Part shown: positions 52,608-61,116 of the stretch, in pieces | Layout of the letters: each line of letters starts with the position of its first letter | Position numbering within the stretch: position 1 is the stretch's first letter | Origin: Castellaniella hirudinis_A | Lineage (GTDB): Bacteria > Pseudomonadota > Gammaproteobacteria > Burkholderiales > Burkholderiaceae_B | DNA length: 64,000 nucleotides | Assembly (NCBI RefSeq): GCF_047468865.1 | Contig: NZ_JBLGTV010000008.1 | Coordinates: 68,454 to 132,453 of the forward strand | Reading direction: 5' to 3' | The notes under the pieces: model-generated | Databases searched by the model: none | What the model saw: the letters and a program-made list of their open reading frames with translations, nothing else | Told to the model about the DNA's origin: nothing | Position numbers and translations under genes: made by a program

Positions 52608-53519
52608 ATGCATTTCAACACCGTGGCCCTGGTCGGCCGCTACCAGGACAGCGGCCTGGATGCCCCCTTGCGGCGGCTGGGCGCCGTGCTGCGGGCCGCA
52701 GGCTGCGCGGTTCTGATCGAAGCCGACACCGGACGCAACACCGGCGTCGCGGACTTCCCCCTGGCCACCTATGAAGACATCGGCAGGCAGGCCGACCTGG
52801 CCATCATCATGGGCGGGGACGGCACCATGCTGGCCGCCGCCCGCCAGCTGGCCACCTCGGGGGTGGCCATGATCGGCATCAACCACGGCCGCCTGGGCTT
52901 CATCACCGACATCCCCCTGGGCAGCGCCGATGAAGCCATCACCCGCATCCTCAACGGCGCCTACGTGTCCGACGAACGCATGCTCCTCGAAGGCCGCGTG
53001 ATGCGCGGCGACCAACTGATGACCACCGGGCTGGCCCTGAACGACGTCATCATCAACCGCGCCGGACGCGGCGGCATGATCGAACTGCGTGTCGAGTGCG
53101 ACGGGGTATTCATGCACAGCCAGCGCGCCGACGGCCTGGTCATCGCCACACCCACCGGTTCCACCGCCTACGCGCTGTCGGCCGGCGGCCCCATTCTGCA
53201 TCCCCAGGTGGACGCCCTGGTTCTGGTGCCGGTGGCCCCGCAAACCCTGTCCAACCGGCCCATCACCCTGCCGGATACGTCCCTGCTGAACATCACCATC
53301 CGCGCCCTGGGCCGGGTCGAATCCGGGGCCAGCGTGCACTTCGACATGCAGACCCTGTCCAACTGCCAAGAGGGCGACCGCATCGACGTGCGCCGCAGCC
53401 CGCACCGCATCCGCTTCCTGCATCCGCAAGGCTACAGCTATTTCTCTACGCTGCGCAGCAAGCTCAACTGGAACCGCATGCTGCACCCCTGGGACGACCC
53501 CGACGACGCCACGCACTAG
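52608..53519 (+). CDS. nadK: NAD kinase
   Basis: A 303-residue enzyme phosphorylating NAD to NADP. It shows IIMGGDGTMLAAAR with the GGDG motif (about residues 65-68), GINHGRLGFITDI, the NDVIINR block and TPTGSTAYALSAGGPILHP. It is divergent from hrcA across 119 bp and followed by recN after 7 bp, a standard arrangement in betaproteobacteria. Confidence 0.96.
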   Translation: MHFNTVALVGRYQDSGLDAPLRRLGAVLRAAGCAVLIEADTGRNTGVADFPLATYEDIGRQADLAIIMGGDGTMLAAARQLATSGVAMIGINHGRLGFITDIPLGSADEAITRILNGAYVSDERMLLEGRVMRGDQLMTTGLALNDVIINRAGRGGMIELRVECDGVFMHSQRADGLVIATPTGSTAYALSAGGPILHPQVDALVLVPVAPQTLSNRPITLPDTSLLNITIRALGRVESGASVHFDMQTLSNCQEGDRIDVRRSPHRIRFLHPQGYSYFSTLRSKLNWNRMLHPWDDPDDATH

Positions 53520-53526
53520 ACCGCCC

Positions 53527-55185
53527 ATGCTGTGTTCCCTATCCATCCTGGACTTTGTCATCGTCGACCGCGCCGAGATCAACTTCGAGGCCGGGTTCAC
53601 GGTGTTCTCCGGCGAGACCGGGGCCGGCAAATCCATCCTGATCGACGCCCTGTCCCTGGCGCTAGGGGGGCGCGGCGATGCCACGCTGGTGCGCGCAGGC
53701 GCCAGCCGGGCGGACATCAGCGCCGTATTCGACGTTCCGCCCTCCGCCGCCGCCTGGCTGGCCGACCAATCCATCGACAGCGACACCTTGATTCTGCGCC
53801 GCCTCATCGACACCCAGGGCCGCAGCAAAGCCTATATCAACGGGTCGCCCGCCACGCTGGGGCAACTGCGCGAAATCGGCGCCCTGCTGGTGGACATCCA
53901 TGGCCAGCATGCCCACCAGGGCCTGCTGCACGCCGCCCAACAACGCGAAATCCTGGACACCCAGGGCGGCCACGCCGCCCTGGCGGCAGACGTGGCGCGC
54001 GCCTGGCAGCACTGGCGCACGGCGCAGGCCGCCCTGGATACCGCCCAAGCCAATGCCGCGCAACAGGCCCAGTTGCTGGATCGCCTGCAGCAGGACGTCG
54101 AATTCCTGGACACGCTGGCCCCCACGGAAGACGAATGGCCCGTCCTGTGCGCCCGGCAATCCCAATTGGCCCACGCCCAGGCCCTGTTAAGCGGGGCGGG
54201 GCACGCCGTTCAGGCCCTGGACGGCGACGCCGGTTCGGCGGCCCATGCCCTGCAGGCCGCGCTGCAGGCGCTGCAGCCCCTGGTGCGCCACGACCCCCGC
54301 CTGGAAGAACACTGCCAGACCCTGGAATCCGCCCGCATCCTGTGCGCCGAAGCCGTTTCCGGCCTGAACGCCTATGCCAACCGCCTGGAACCCGACCCCG
54401 AAGCCTTGGCCCAGGCCGATGCCCGCATGGGCCTGATGTTCGCCGCCGCCCGGCGCTTCCACACCGAACCCGAAGCCCTGGCCGCCCTGCACGAACAACT
54501 GGCCACCCAGCTACAGCAGGCACGCGGCGGGCAAGACCTGGCCGCGCTGGCCCAGGCGCGTGACCAAGCCCAGGCGCAATACCAGGCCCTGGCGGCCCGA
54601 CTCAGCCTGGCCCGGGCCGACGCGGCCGCCCAGCTCTCCAACCAGGTCACCCGGGCGATGCAGGCGCTCGCCATGGCCGGCGGCCAGTTTCAGGCGGCGC
54701 TGCCCGCGTGCGAAGCCTCGCCCCATGGGCTGGAAAACGTGGAATTTCTGGTGGCCGGCCATGCCGGCGTACCCCTCCGGGCCCTGAGCCGGGTGGCCTC
54801 GGGCGGCGAACTCGCCCGCATCTCCCTGGCCCTGTCAGTGATCGCCAGCCAGGCGGCGCGCGTGCCCTGCCTGATTTTCGACGAAGTGGACGTGGGCATC
54901 GGAGGCGCGGTGGCCGAAGTCGTGGGGCGTCTGCTGCGCGAACTGGGACAGCGTCACCAAGTGCTGTGCGTCACCCACCTGCCGCAGGTGGCCGCCTGCG
55001 CCCAGCACCATTTCCGGGTCAGCAAATCCACCAGCCGGCAACGCACCCTGTCGGCCATCCAGGCCCTGGACGCCCATGCCCGCACCGAAGAAATCGCCCG
55101 CATGCTGGGCGGACTGACCCTGACCACCGCCACCCTGACGCACGCCCGCGAAATGCTGGCGCTGTCCGGCGCCACCAAGGCCTGA
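53527..55185 (+). CDS. recN: DNA repair protein RecN
   Basis: A 552-residue SMC-like ATPase for double-strand break repair. It has the N-terminal Walker A FSGETGAGKSILIDAL (about residues 29-44), long Ala/Gln/Leu-rich coiled-coil arms (about 150-370), the ABC signature RVASGGELARISLAL (about 420) and Walker B CLIFDEVDVGIGG. Full length and intact. It probably shares a transcript with nadK. Confidence 0.96.
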   Translation: MLCSLSILDFVIVDRAEINFEAGFTVFSGETGAGKSILIDALSLALGGRGDATLVRAGASRADISAVFDVPPSAAAWLADQSIDSDTLILRRLIDTQGRSKAYINGSPATLGQLREIGALLVDIHGQHAHQGLLHAAQQREILDTQGGHAALAADVARAWQHWRTAQAALDTAQANAAQQAQLLDRLQQDVEFLDTLAPTEDEWPVLCARQSQLAHAQALLSGAGHAVQALDGDAGSAAHALQAALQALQPLVRHDPRLEEHCQTLESARILCAEAVSGLNAYANRLEPDPEALAQADARMGLMFAAARRFHTEPEALAALHEQLATQLQQARGGQDLAALAQARDQAQAQYQALAARLSLARADAAAQLSNQVTRAMQALAMAGGQFQAALPACEASPHGLENVEFLVAGHAGVPLRALSRVASGGELARISLALSVIASQAARVPCLIFDEVDVGIGGAVAEVVGRLLRELGQRHQVLCVTHLPQVAACAQHHFRVSKSTSRQRTLSAIQALDAHARTEEIARMLGGLTLTTATLTHAREMLALSGATKA

Positions 55186-55270
55186 TCGCCGCGCCGGGCC
55201 ATCAGCCCCCGCCCGATCCGGGCCGGCGCCAGGCGGGAACGGAGCAGGCTTAGAGGGAACGGAGCAAGGC

Positions 55271-55693
55271 TTATTTAGCGGCGGCCAGGCACTTCGGGCA
55301 AATGCCGTACAGCATCATGTGATGGCTTTCGAGGGTAAAGCCGCGTTCTTTGGCAATGCGATGCTGGCGGCGCTCGATCTCGGCGTCGGAGAATTCTTCG
55401 ACCCGCCCGCAATTGGTGCAGATGAGGTGATCATGGTGATCGCCGTCGTTGAGTTCGAAAACGGCCTTGCCGCCATCGAACTGGCTGCGCAACAGAATGC
55501 CCGCCTGCTCAAACTGCGTCAGCACCCGATACACCGTCGCCAGGCCGATATCGACGTCTTCGGCGATCAAGGCGCGGTAGACGTCCTCGGCGCTGTGGTG
55601 GCGTGTTTCCGCCTTACGGAATATGTCAAGGATCTTCAGGCGCGGGAAGGTCGCCTTCAAGCCCATGTTTTTGAGTTCGATTTGGTCGTTCAT
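55271..55693 (-). CDS. fur: ferric uptake regulator Fur
   Basis: A 140-residue metalloregulator. It has the winged helix with ATFPRLKILDIFRKAETRHHSAEDVYRALI, the metal-site region NDGDHHDHLICTNCGRVEEF and a second C-terminal Cys pair context (GICPKCLA). It represses iron uptake when Fe2+-bound. It is divergent from bamE, as is common in this group of bacteria. Between recN and fur a 17-bp unit GGGAACGGAGCAGGCTT is repeated in tandem (near 55237-55273). Confidence 0.97.
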   Translation of the reverse strand: MNDQIELKNMGLKATFPRLKILDIFRKAETRHHSAEDVYRALIAEDVDIGLATVYRVLTQFEQAGILLRSQFDGGKAVFELNDGDHHDHLICTNCGRVEEFSDAEIERRQHRIAKERGFTLESHHMMLYGICPKCLAAAK

Positions 55694-55843
55694 GGTTCAA
55701 GTATCCTGGGTTCGGACCTGGAAAGCAAGCCCGTTAAGACAGGCAAATATCCGCCCTTTTGCATGCGTCGGCCCGAATACCCTTTATGATAGCGGTTTTG
55801 TCGGCCACAATCTGCTGGCCAGCCATTGCTCACGGGGGCCTCT

Positions 55844-56404
55844 GTGCGTATCCAAGCTCGTTCATTTTCTCGCAAGACAGCGTGCTGCCTCGGCGCCGCT
55901 GCCCTGTCCATCGGTCTAGCAGGCTGCGGCACAAGCAATTGGGGGTTTCCATACCGGGCCACCATCCAGCAGGGCAACTGGATCACCACCGAGCAAGTCG
56001 CCCAGCTGGAAGCCGGCATGACCCGCGACCAGGTTCGGTTCATCCTGGGCACCCCCACGCTGCAGGATATTTTCCATGCCAACCGCTGGGACTACCCATA
56101 CTACAACCAGCCAGGCTACGGCCAGGACGTCCTGCGCAAGTTCACGGTCTGGTTCGACCAAGACCATCTGGTTCGCTGGGCGGGCTCCGAACAGCCCGAT
56201 CGCCAGCCTTTCCAGCAAAATGACAGCGGCGCCGAGGACATCCCGGCCGCTGACCGCAACCTCGCCGACCAAGCGGCGCTGGAGGCCACCGCCCCCGGGC
56301 TGAACAACTCAGCCGCCCCCAATGCGGGGCTGGAAGCCACCACGCCCGGCGCCATCCTCCAGACCCAGGAAGATGAGCACACCACTGCCGACAAGGATCT
56401 GTAG
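55844..56404 (+). CDS. bamE: BamE (SmpA/OmlA) outer-membrane assembly lipoprotein
   Basis: Read from the GTG at 55844 (a TTG at 55826 is an alternative), it gives 186 residues. It has a lipoprotein signal with lipobox GLAGC, then the BamE fold with IQQGNWITTEQVAQLEAGMTR, VRFILGTPTLQDIFHANRW and the aromatic strand region. It is a subunit of the BAM complex. It is longer than typical BamE because of a 60-residue C-terminal tail that contains an imperfect repeat (LEATAPG, LEATTPG). dapB follows after 2 bp. Confidence 0.93.
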   Translation: MRIQARSFSRKTACCLGAAALSIGLAGCGTSNWGFPYRATIQQGNWITTEQVAQLEAGMTRDQVRFILGTPTLQDIFHANRWDYPYYNQPGYGQDVLRKFTVWFDQDHLVRWAGSEQPDRQPFQQNDSGAEDIPAADRNLADQAALEATAPGLNNSAAPNAGLEATTPGAILQTQEDEHTTADKDL

Positions 56405-56406
56405 CC

Positions 56407-57198
56407 ATGCGCATTGCCATCGCCGGGGCCTCTGGACGCATGGGGCGCATCCTGATCCAAGCGGTCACCGATGCCGACGACCTGAGCCTGACCGTCGCGC
56501 TCGATCGCCCCGACAGCGACAGCCTGGGCCAGGACGCCGGGGCCTTCCTGGGGCTCGACACCGGGGTCGTCATCACCGACGACATCCAGTCCCTGGCCCA
56601 GGCCGACTGCCTGATCGACTTCACCCGCCCCGAAGGCACCCTGGCGCACCTGAACGCCTGCGCCACCCATGGGGTCAAGTGCGTGATCGGCACCACGGGC
56701 TTCGACGCGCAAGGCAAGCAGGCTATCCGCACAGCCGCCCAAAAAACCGCCATCGTCTTCGCACCCAACATGAGCGTCGGCGTCAATGCCACCCTGAAGC
56801 TGCTGGACATGGCGGCCCGGCTGCTCAACAGCGGCTATGACGCCGAAATCTTCGAGGCCCATCACCGCAACAAGGTCGACGCCCCCTCGGGCACGGCGCT
56901 GGCCATGGGCGAAGCCGTGGCCCACGCCTGGGGCGTCCCGCTGGATCAAGTGGCCGACTGGGCCCGCCACGGGCACACCGGCGCCCGGGAAACCGGCCGT
57001 ATCGGTTTTTCCGTGCTGCGCGGGGGCGACATCGTCGGCGACCACACCGTGTATTTCTGCGGCACGGGCGAACGCATCGAAATCACCCACCGTTCCACCA
57101 GCCGGGCCACCTACGCCCAAGGCAGCCTGCGGGCGGCCCGCTACCTCGCCCGCCGCGAATTCGGCCTGTTCGACATGCAGGACGTCCTAGCCAGCTGA
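56407..57198 (+). CDS. dapB: 4-hydroxy-tetrahydrodipicolinate reductase
   Basis: A 263-residue enzyme of lysine and diaminopimelate synthesis. The N-terminal Rossmann motif is IAGASGRMGRIL, followed by CVIGTTGFD, FAPNMSVGVN and the active-site block EAHHRNKVDAPSGTALAMGE, with HTGARETGRIGFSVLRGGDIVGDHTV near the end. Complete and typical. It is translated right after bamE and is followed by the convergent murB. Confidence 0.97.
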   Translation: MRIAIAGASGRMGRILIQAVTDADDLSLTVALDRPDSDSLGQDAGAFLGLDTGVVITDDIQSLAQADCLIDFTRPEGTLAHLNACATHGVKCVIGTTGFDAQGKQAIRTAAQKTAIVFAPNMSVGVNATLKLLDMAARLLNSGYDAEIFEAHHRNKVDAPSGTALAMGEAVAHAWGVPLDQVADWARHGHTGARETGRIGFSVLRGGDIVGDHTVYFCGTGERIEITHRSTSRATYAQGSLRAARYLARREFGLFDMQDVLAS

Positions 57199-57257
57199 GG
57201 CGAGCGCCGCCCGGCGTCCAGGCGGCCACCGGCGCGGCATGCCGCGCCTCACGCGCC

Positions 57258-58316
57258 TCAGTCCAGCGCCACGGGCTCCTGATCCAGGCATACGCCAAAA
57301 CGATCCCACACCGCCTGGCTCACAGCCCGGGCCAGCGCCTGGACATCCCCGGCCTGCGCGCCCCCATGATTGACCAGCACCAGAGACTGTCGCCGGTGCA
57401 TGCCCACCGGCCCCAGGCGACGCCCCTTCCAACCCGCCTGCTCGATCAGCCAGCCCGCCGCCAACTTGACCTGGCCGCCAGGCTGCGGATATTCCCGCAT
57501 CCCGGGAAACCGCTGGCGCAGCGCGGCGGCCTGATCCGCCGAAACCAGCGGATTCTTGAAAAAACTGCCGGCATTGCCCAGCACGGCGGGATCCGGCAGC
57601 TTGCGGCGGCGGATATCGCAAATCGCGGCATAGACATCGGCAGGCGTGGGCGACGCCCCCTGCAACGCCGGATGCGACCGCAAATCGGGATAATCCAGGC
57701 GCGCCGCCCAAGCCTTGGGCAGCGCAAAACGTACCCGCACAATCAACCAGCGCCCCGCCCCGTCCCGCTTGAAACGGCTGTCCCGGTACGCAAAGCCACA
57801 GTCTTGCGGCAACAACGTATACGCACGCCCGGCCCGCAAGTCCCAGGCCACCACGGAATGCAGGCGCTGATCCATCTCCAGGCCATAGGCCCCGATGTTT
57901 TGCACAGGCGCCGCCCCCACCGTTCCCGGGATCAACGCCAGATTTTCCAGGCCATGCCACCCCTGTGCCAGACAATATGTGACGAAGTCATGCCAGGACT
58001 CTCCCGCCGCCGCCTCGACCAGATAATGGTCGGCAGTTTCGTCCAACAAACGCACCCCGCGCAACGCCACCCGCAGCACCCGCCGCCTGGGCGAAGGCCA
58101 CACCACCACATTGCTGCCCCCACCCAATACGAACAGGGGCGGCATGGCCTGCACGGCACTGTCCACGCGGCCCTGCCCCGTATGGGAGGCCCCGCGCACG
58201 ACATCGCACAGCCCCGGGATATCCGCTTCATTGTCCAGAACAGCCACGGCGGCCTGCGCGGGCAAGCCCAGGGTATTGCGGGACAGCAAGGATTGGACAG
58301 TGAATTGGAGCGGCAT
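57258..58316 (-). CDS. murB: UDP-N-acetylenolpyruvoylglucosamine reductase
   Basis: A 352-residue flavoenzyme for peptidoglycan precursor synthesis, read from the ATG at 58316; an ATG at 58331 would add five residues. It has the SRNTLGLPAQA start equivalent to the NTFG motif, the FAD-binding VLGGGSNVV, LIPGTVGAAPVQNIGAYG, FAYRDSRFK and the C-terminal GNAGSFFKNP. Type I MurB length. The gene is complete. Confidence 0.95.
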   Translation of the reverse strand: MPLQFTVQSLLSRNTLGLPAQAAVAVLDNEADIPGLCDVVRGASHTGQGRVDSAVQAMPPLFVLGGGSNVVVWPSPRRRVLRVALRGVRLLDETADHYLVEAAAGESWHDFVTYCLAQGWHGLENLALIPGTVGAAPVQNIGAYGLEMDQRLHSVVAWDLRAGRAYTLLPQDCGFAYRDSRFKRDGAGRWLIVRVRFALPKAWAARLDYPDLRSHPALQGASPTPADVYAAICDIRRRKLPDPAVLGNAGSFFKNPLVSADQAAALRQRFPGMREYPQPGGQVKLAAGWLIEQAGWKGRRLGPVGMHRRQSLVLVNHGGAQAGDVQALARAVSQAVWDRFGVCLDQEPVALD

Positions 58317-58540
58317 GGCGGACGGTGGCATTGGGCCGGAAGATCATCCGGCAAACGCGTAAGCATACCGCGCAAGCGCGGCGGCCTGGGCCGCCAAGGG
58401 CCGGCTGCCCGTTTGACAGCCATCTGTTTTTTGTTTTATAGTTTGCGCCTTGCTTGATTCCGCAGCGAATCGGGGGTTTGAAAGCCGCTGATTCTGTTTT
58501 TCAAAAGCACTTGGTTTTTAAGTATTTGAACCCAAGTAGC

Positions 58541-58569
58541 TTGACAGAGAGAAAAACACGGTATACAAT
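58541..58569 (+). promoter_or_regulatory. promoter of tRNA-Gly
   Basis: TTGACA (58541-58546) and TACAAT (58564-58569) are separated by exactly 17 bp and lie 37 bases before the tRNA. This is a near-consensus sigma-70 promoter. Confidence 0.85.
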
Positions 58570-58606
58570 GCATGGCTTAGCTGGTTTGATTGCAAGCCAC
58601 AGCACC

Positions 58607-58682
58607 GCGGGAATAGCTCAGTTGGTAGAGCGCAACCTTGCCAAGGTTGAGGTCGCGAGTTCGAGACTCGTTTCCCGCTCCA
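58607..58682 (+). tRNA. tRNA-Gly (anticodon GCC)
   Basis: A complete 76-base cloverleaf. The acceptor stem GCGGGAA pairs with TTCCCGC, the D-loop has AGCTCAGTTGGTAGAGC, the anticodon arm CAACCTTGCCAAGGTTG presents GCC, and the T-arm GAGTTCGAGACTC is followed by discriminator T and an encoded CCA. Its 3' end is the likely attachment site of the decayed island that follows, since a P4-type integrase remnant lies 225 bp downstream. Confidence 0.97.
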
Positions 58683-58729
58683 AATTATGATCTACAGAGT
58701 TCCACTGAAGTCTGTAAGTCGTTGAAAAC

Positions 58730-58751
58730 AGGGGCCTTTGGTCCCTTTTTC
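58730..58751 (+). terminator. terminator after tRNA-Gly
   Basis: AGGGGCC-TTT-GGTCCCT forms a 7-bp stem (one G-T pair) followed by TTTTT, 47 bases after the tRNA. Confidence 0.75.
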
Positions 58752-58907
58752 ATTCCAGCGACGTCCACTGGAATCCACCCACATCCAGGACTTTTTAGTC
58801 CATCTTTCGGTCTATCAATCTGGGTGAGTTCGAGTCCGCATTGTTGCTGGACCGAAGCGGCAACCGAGGTCACGATTCAGTCCTAACTCCTCTTAGGAGC
58901 TGAAACG

Positions 58908-59326
58908 ATGGCACTCTCAGACATGGCCGTTCGCCAGGCCAAGGCAGTCGGCAAAGCCTACACACTCGGCGACCTTGATGGCCTCTCCCTGGCCGTATCC
59001 GCGCAAGGAGGACGAACCTGGCATTTCCGCTACTGCTGGGTCGGCAAGCAAAAGCGGATCGCAAACTCAAGCGCCAGGCCGTGTGTCTGGCCAATGAGCA
59101 TACGTTCAATGCCGTGTTCTTGCAGTGGTACGAACACCGTAAGCTGGAACTCAAACCGGGGCGCAACAGCACCCGGGCGCAAATCAAACGCATCTTTGGT
59201 AAAGATGTACTGCCCTCCCTGGGAAAAGCCCCCATCCACAACATCACCCGTGGCGATCTGCTGGAGGTGATCGCCAAGATCGAACAGCGTGGAGCGCTCA
59301 CGACCGCGACCACAGGCAACATCAGG
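58908..59326 (+). pseudogene. decayed P4-type integrase
   Basis: The first frame gives a clean integrase N-terminus (MALSDMAVRQAKAVGKAYTL, then DGLSLAVSAQGGRTWHFRYC and KQKRI). It then shifts near 59062 to another frame that continues with KRQAVCLANEHTFNAVFLQW and LPSLGKAPIHNITRGDLLEV. Comparison with other P4 integrases suggests an internal deletion of roughly 35 codons at the shift. The catalytic domain is missing altogether. It marks an island that entered at the tRNA-Gly gene and can no longer excise by itself. Confidence 0.82.
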
Positions 59327-59342
59327 AGGAGGCCTCCCAAGG

Positions 59343-59525
59343 ATGACTTATCACATCAAGCCGACACCGCTGCCGGTAAACTTCGAACATTATGAGCATC
59401 TGTGCTTCCCCGCATGCTGGAAGCGCACCGATAGCAAAGTACTGTACCTTGATCCAGTTCTGAGCGGCATGATCGGCGACAACATCGAATATGGAAGCCT
59501 TTTTGCTTACCTATTCCACCGATGA
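59343..59525 (+). CDS. short ORF, probably a truncated gene (60 aa)
   Basis: AGGAGG lies just upstream and the frame begins MTYHIKPTPLPVNFEHYEHL, continuing with aromatic, protein-like composition to FAYLFHR before a stop. The sequence looks like the N-terminus of a longer real protein, but I cannot name the family. It lies between the integrase remnant and an IS-truncated gene, so it may be a broken gene. Confidence 0.4.
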   Translation: MTYHIKPTPLPVNFEHYEHLCFPACWKRTDSKVLYLDPVLSGMIGDNIEYGSLFAYLFHR

Positions 59526-59816
59526 GGAACACCCAACTGCCCCTGGGTGAAGGGAACGGTAAACTGCACGCAACATGTTGATTAACAAACCAATTCCCTG
59601 ATCACATTTTGTAGAACAGGCCACTTAGTGTACCAATTCTGCGCCCTTGCCAACACGGGATCAGGGGGTTGATTCCAACAATGTCCATCCACAGCTACTG
59701 AGTTACTTTTCGCGTTGACGAACCCAGCGCACCCACAGGAATAACACCTGGGCGGACTGATTTGATCGGCGCGGCCAGGGATCTCTACGCTGGCGCCATC
59801 CCCGCGCATGGCGGTT
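59526..59816. other. degraded interval
   Basis: About 290 bp between the short ORF and the truncated minus-strand gene. A 98-residue minus-strand frame exists here (59582-59878) but lacks a ribosome site and protein character. No repeat or hairpin of note was seen. Confidence 0.4.
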
Positions 59817-59939
59817 TCATTCGCCAGCCTCTTTGGATAACCAATCCAGCAAGTAGAGAACCGACGCTGAAAGGTCATCGTTAGCCCGGGTGCAGAAGTA
59901 GATCGCTGCGCCGGTGTCGTGGAATCCGAAGGGTGCCTG
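59817..59939 (-). pseudogene. 3' fragment of a gene cut by the IS3-family element
   Basis: On the minus strand the frame enters from the IS end and reads TQAPFGFHDTGAAIYFC and ASVLYLLDWLSKEAGE before a stop. Composition is protein-like. The fragment does not look like the missing C-terminus of AbiEii on the other side of the IS, so the flanks may have been rearranged. Family unknown. Confidence 0.4.
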
Positions 59940-60001
59940 GGTAATCATCCCTTTAAACCGCAGCAGTCTTGAGTAGAATTTCCTCATAAAGGAAATCTGC
60001 A

Positions 60002-60268
60002 ATGAAGACATCGCGTTACACCGACAGCCAGATCATGGCGATCCTCAAGCAAGCCCAGGCCGGCACACCCGTCCCCGAACTGTGTCGCGAACACGGCATG
60101 AGCAGCGCCACGTTCTACAAATGGCGCGCCAAATACGGCGGCATGGACACTTCGATGATGGTTCGCCTGAAGGAACTGGAGGCCGAGAACAAGCGGCTCA
60201 AGAAGATGTACGCCGAGGAGCGCCTCAAGGCCGAGATCGCCCGGGAGGCTATCGAAAAAAAATGGTAG
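60002..60268 (+). CDS. IS3-family transposase OrfA
   Basis: An 88-residue helix-turn-helix and leucine-zipper protein: YTDSQIMAILKQAQAGTPV, ELCREHGMSSATFYKWRAKY, then LKELEAENKRLKKMYAE. AAAGGA lies 10 bases before the ATG. An A8 run at 60255-60262 close to the stop allows a -1 frameshift into orfB, producing the OrfAB transposase. Confidence 0.92.
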   Translation: MKTSRYTDSQIMAILKQAQAGTPVPELCREHGMSSATFYKWRAKYGGMDTSMMVRLKELEAENKRLKKMYAEERLKAEIAREAIEKKW

Positions 60269-61116
60269 CGCCATCTCGACGCAAAGAGATGGCGCGAAAA
60301 GCGATCGAGCACCGAGGTGTCAGCATTCGCTTGGCCTGCGCGGCCATGGGCATCCGCGAAAGTTGCTACCACTACCAGCCCAAGCTATCAGGGGAGAAAG
60401 AGGTGATTGCCGACTGGCTGATTCGACTGACCACGGCTCAACGCAACTGGGGCTTTGGGCTGTGTTTTGCGTACCTGCGCAACATCAAGGGGTTCACATG
60501 GAATCACAAACGGGTCTATCGCATTTACCGGGAGTTGGAGCTGAATCTGCGCATCAAACCTCGTCGGCGACTTGTACGCGAGCGCCCCATTGCCCTGGGC
60601 ACGGCCACGAACATCAACCAGATGTGGTCGATGGATTTCATGCACGACCAGTTGGCCGACGGACGCTGCATCCGGCTGTTCAACGTGGTCGATGACTTCA
60701 ACCGCGAGGGGTTGGGGATCGAGGTGGACTTCAGTTTGCCGGCTGAACGCGTGACCCGATCCTTGGATCAGATTATCGAATGGCGTGGGCAACCGGCCTG
60801 CATTCGGTGCGACAACGGGCCGGAATACATCGGTAAAACACTACTGGACTGGGCTGCCAAGCGGTGCATCACGCTCATCCATACTCAGCCTGGCAACCCA
60901 CAGCAAAATGCCTATGTCGAACGTTACAACCGAACCGTACGCTATGATTGGTTGGCCCAAAATCTGTTTGGTAGCCTGGAGGAGATCCAGGCCGGTGCCA
61001 CTAAATGGCTCTGGACCTACAACAATGAGCGTCTCCATAAATCCCTTGGTGGGCTGACGCCTGTTCAGAAACGAAACGCCTACCCATTAACACATTCTAC
61101 AAAAGCCTACTGCTGA
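60262..61116 (+). CDS. IS3-family transposase OrfB
   Basis: A 284-residue DDE integrase-core protein in the -1 frame relative to orfA. Its rve domain has the catalytic triad Asp in WSMDFMHDQ, Asp in RCDNGPEYIG and Glu in QNAYVERYNRT. The frame is intact, so the element may still be mobile. Confidence 0.93.
   Translation: MVAPSRRKEMARKAIEHRGVSIRLACAAMGIRESCYHYQPKLSGEKEVIADWLIRLTTAQRNWGFGLCFAYLRNIKGFTWNHKRVYRIYRELELNLRIKPRRRLVRERPIALGTATNINQMWSMDFMHDQLADGRCIRLFNVVDDFNREGLGIEVDFSLPAERVTRSLDQIIEWRGQPACIRCDNGPEYIGKTLLDWAAKRCITLIHTQPGNPQQNAYVERYNRTVRYDWLAQNLFGSLEEIQAGATKWLWTYNNERLHKSLGGLTPVQKRNAYPLTHSTKAYC

Noticed and set aside
55694..55843. Fur box in the fur-bamE intergenic region
   Set aside because: No sequence close to GATAATGATAATCATTATC was seen.
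57366..58457. 363-codon plus-strand frame opposite murB
   Set aside because: murB is complete on the minus strand; the plus frame is basic, Pro/His/Arg-rich mirror sequence.
58800..58840. Possible duplicated tRNA-Gly 3' end (GAGTTCGAGTCCGC)
   Set aside because: Only a short T-arm-like stretch matches and the acceptor end is absent, so it is not a convincing attachment-site copy.
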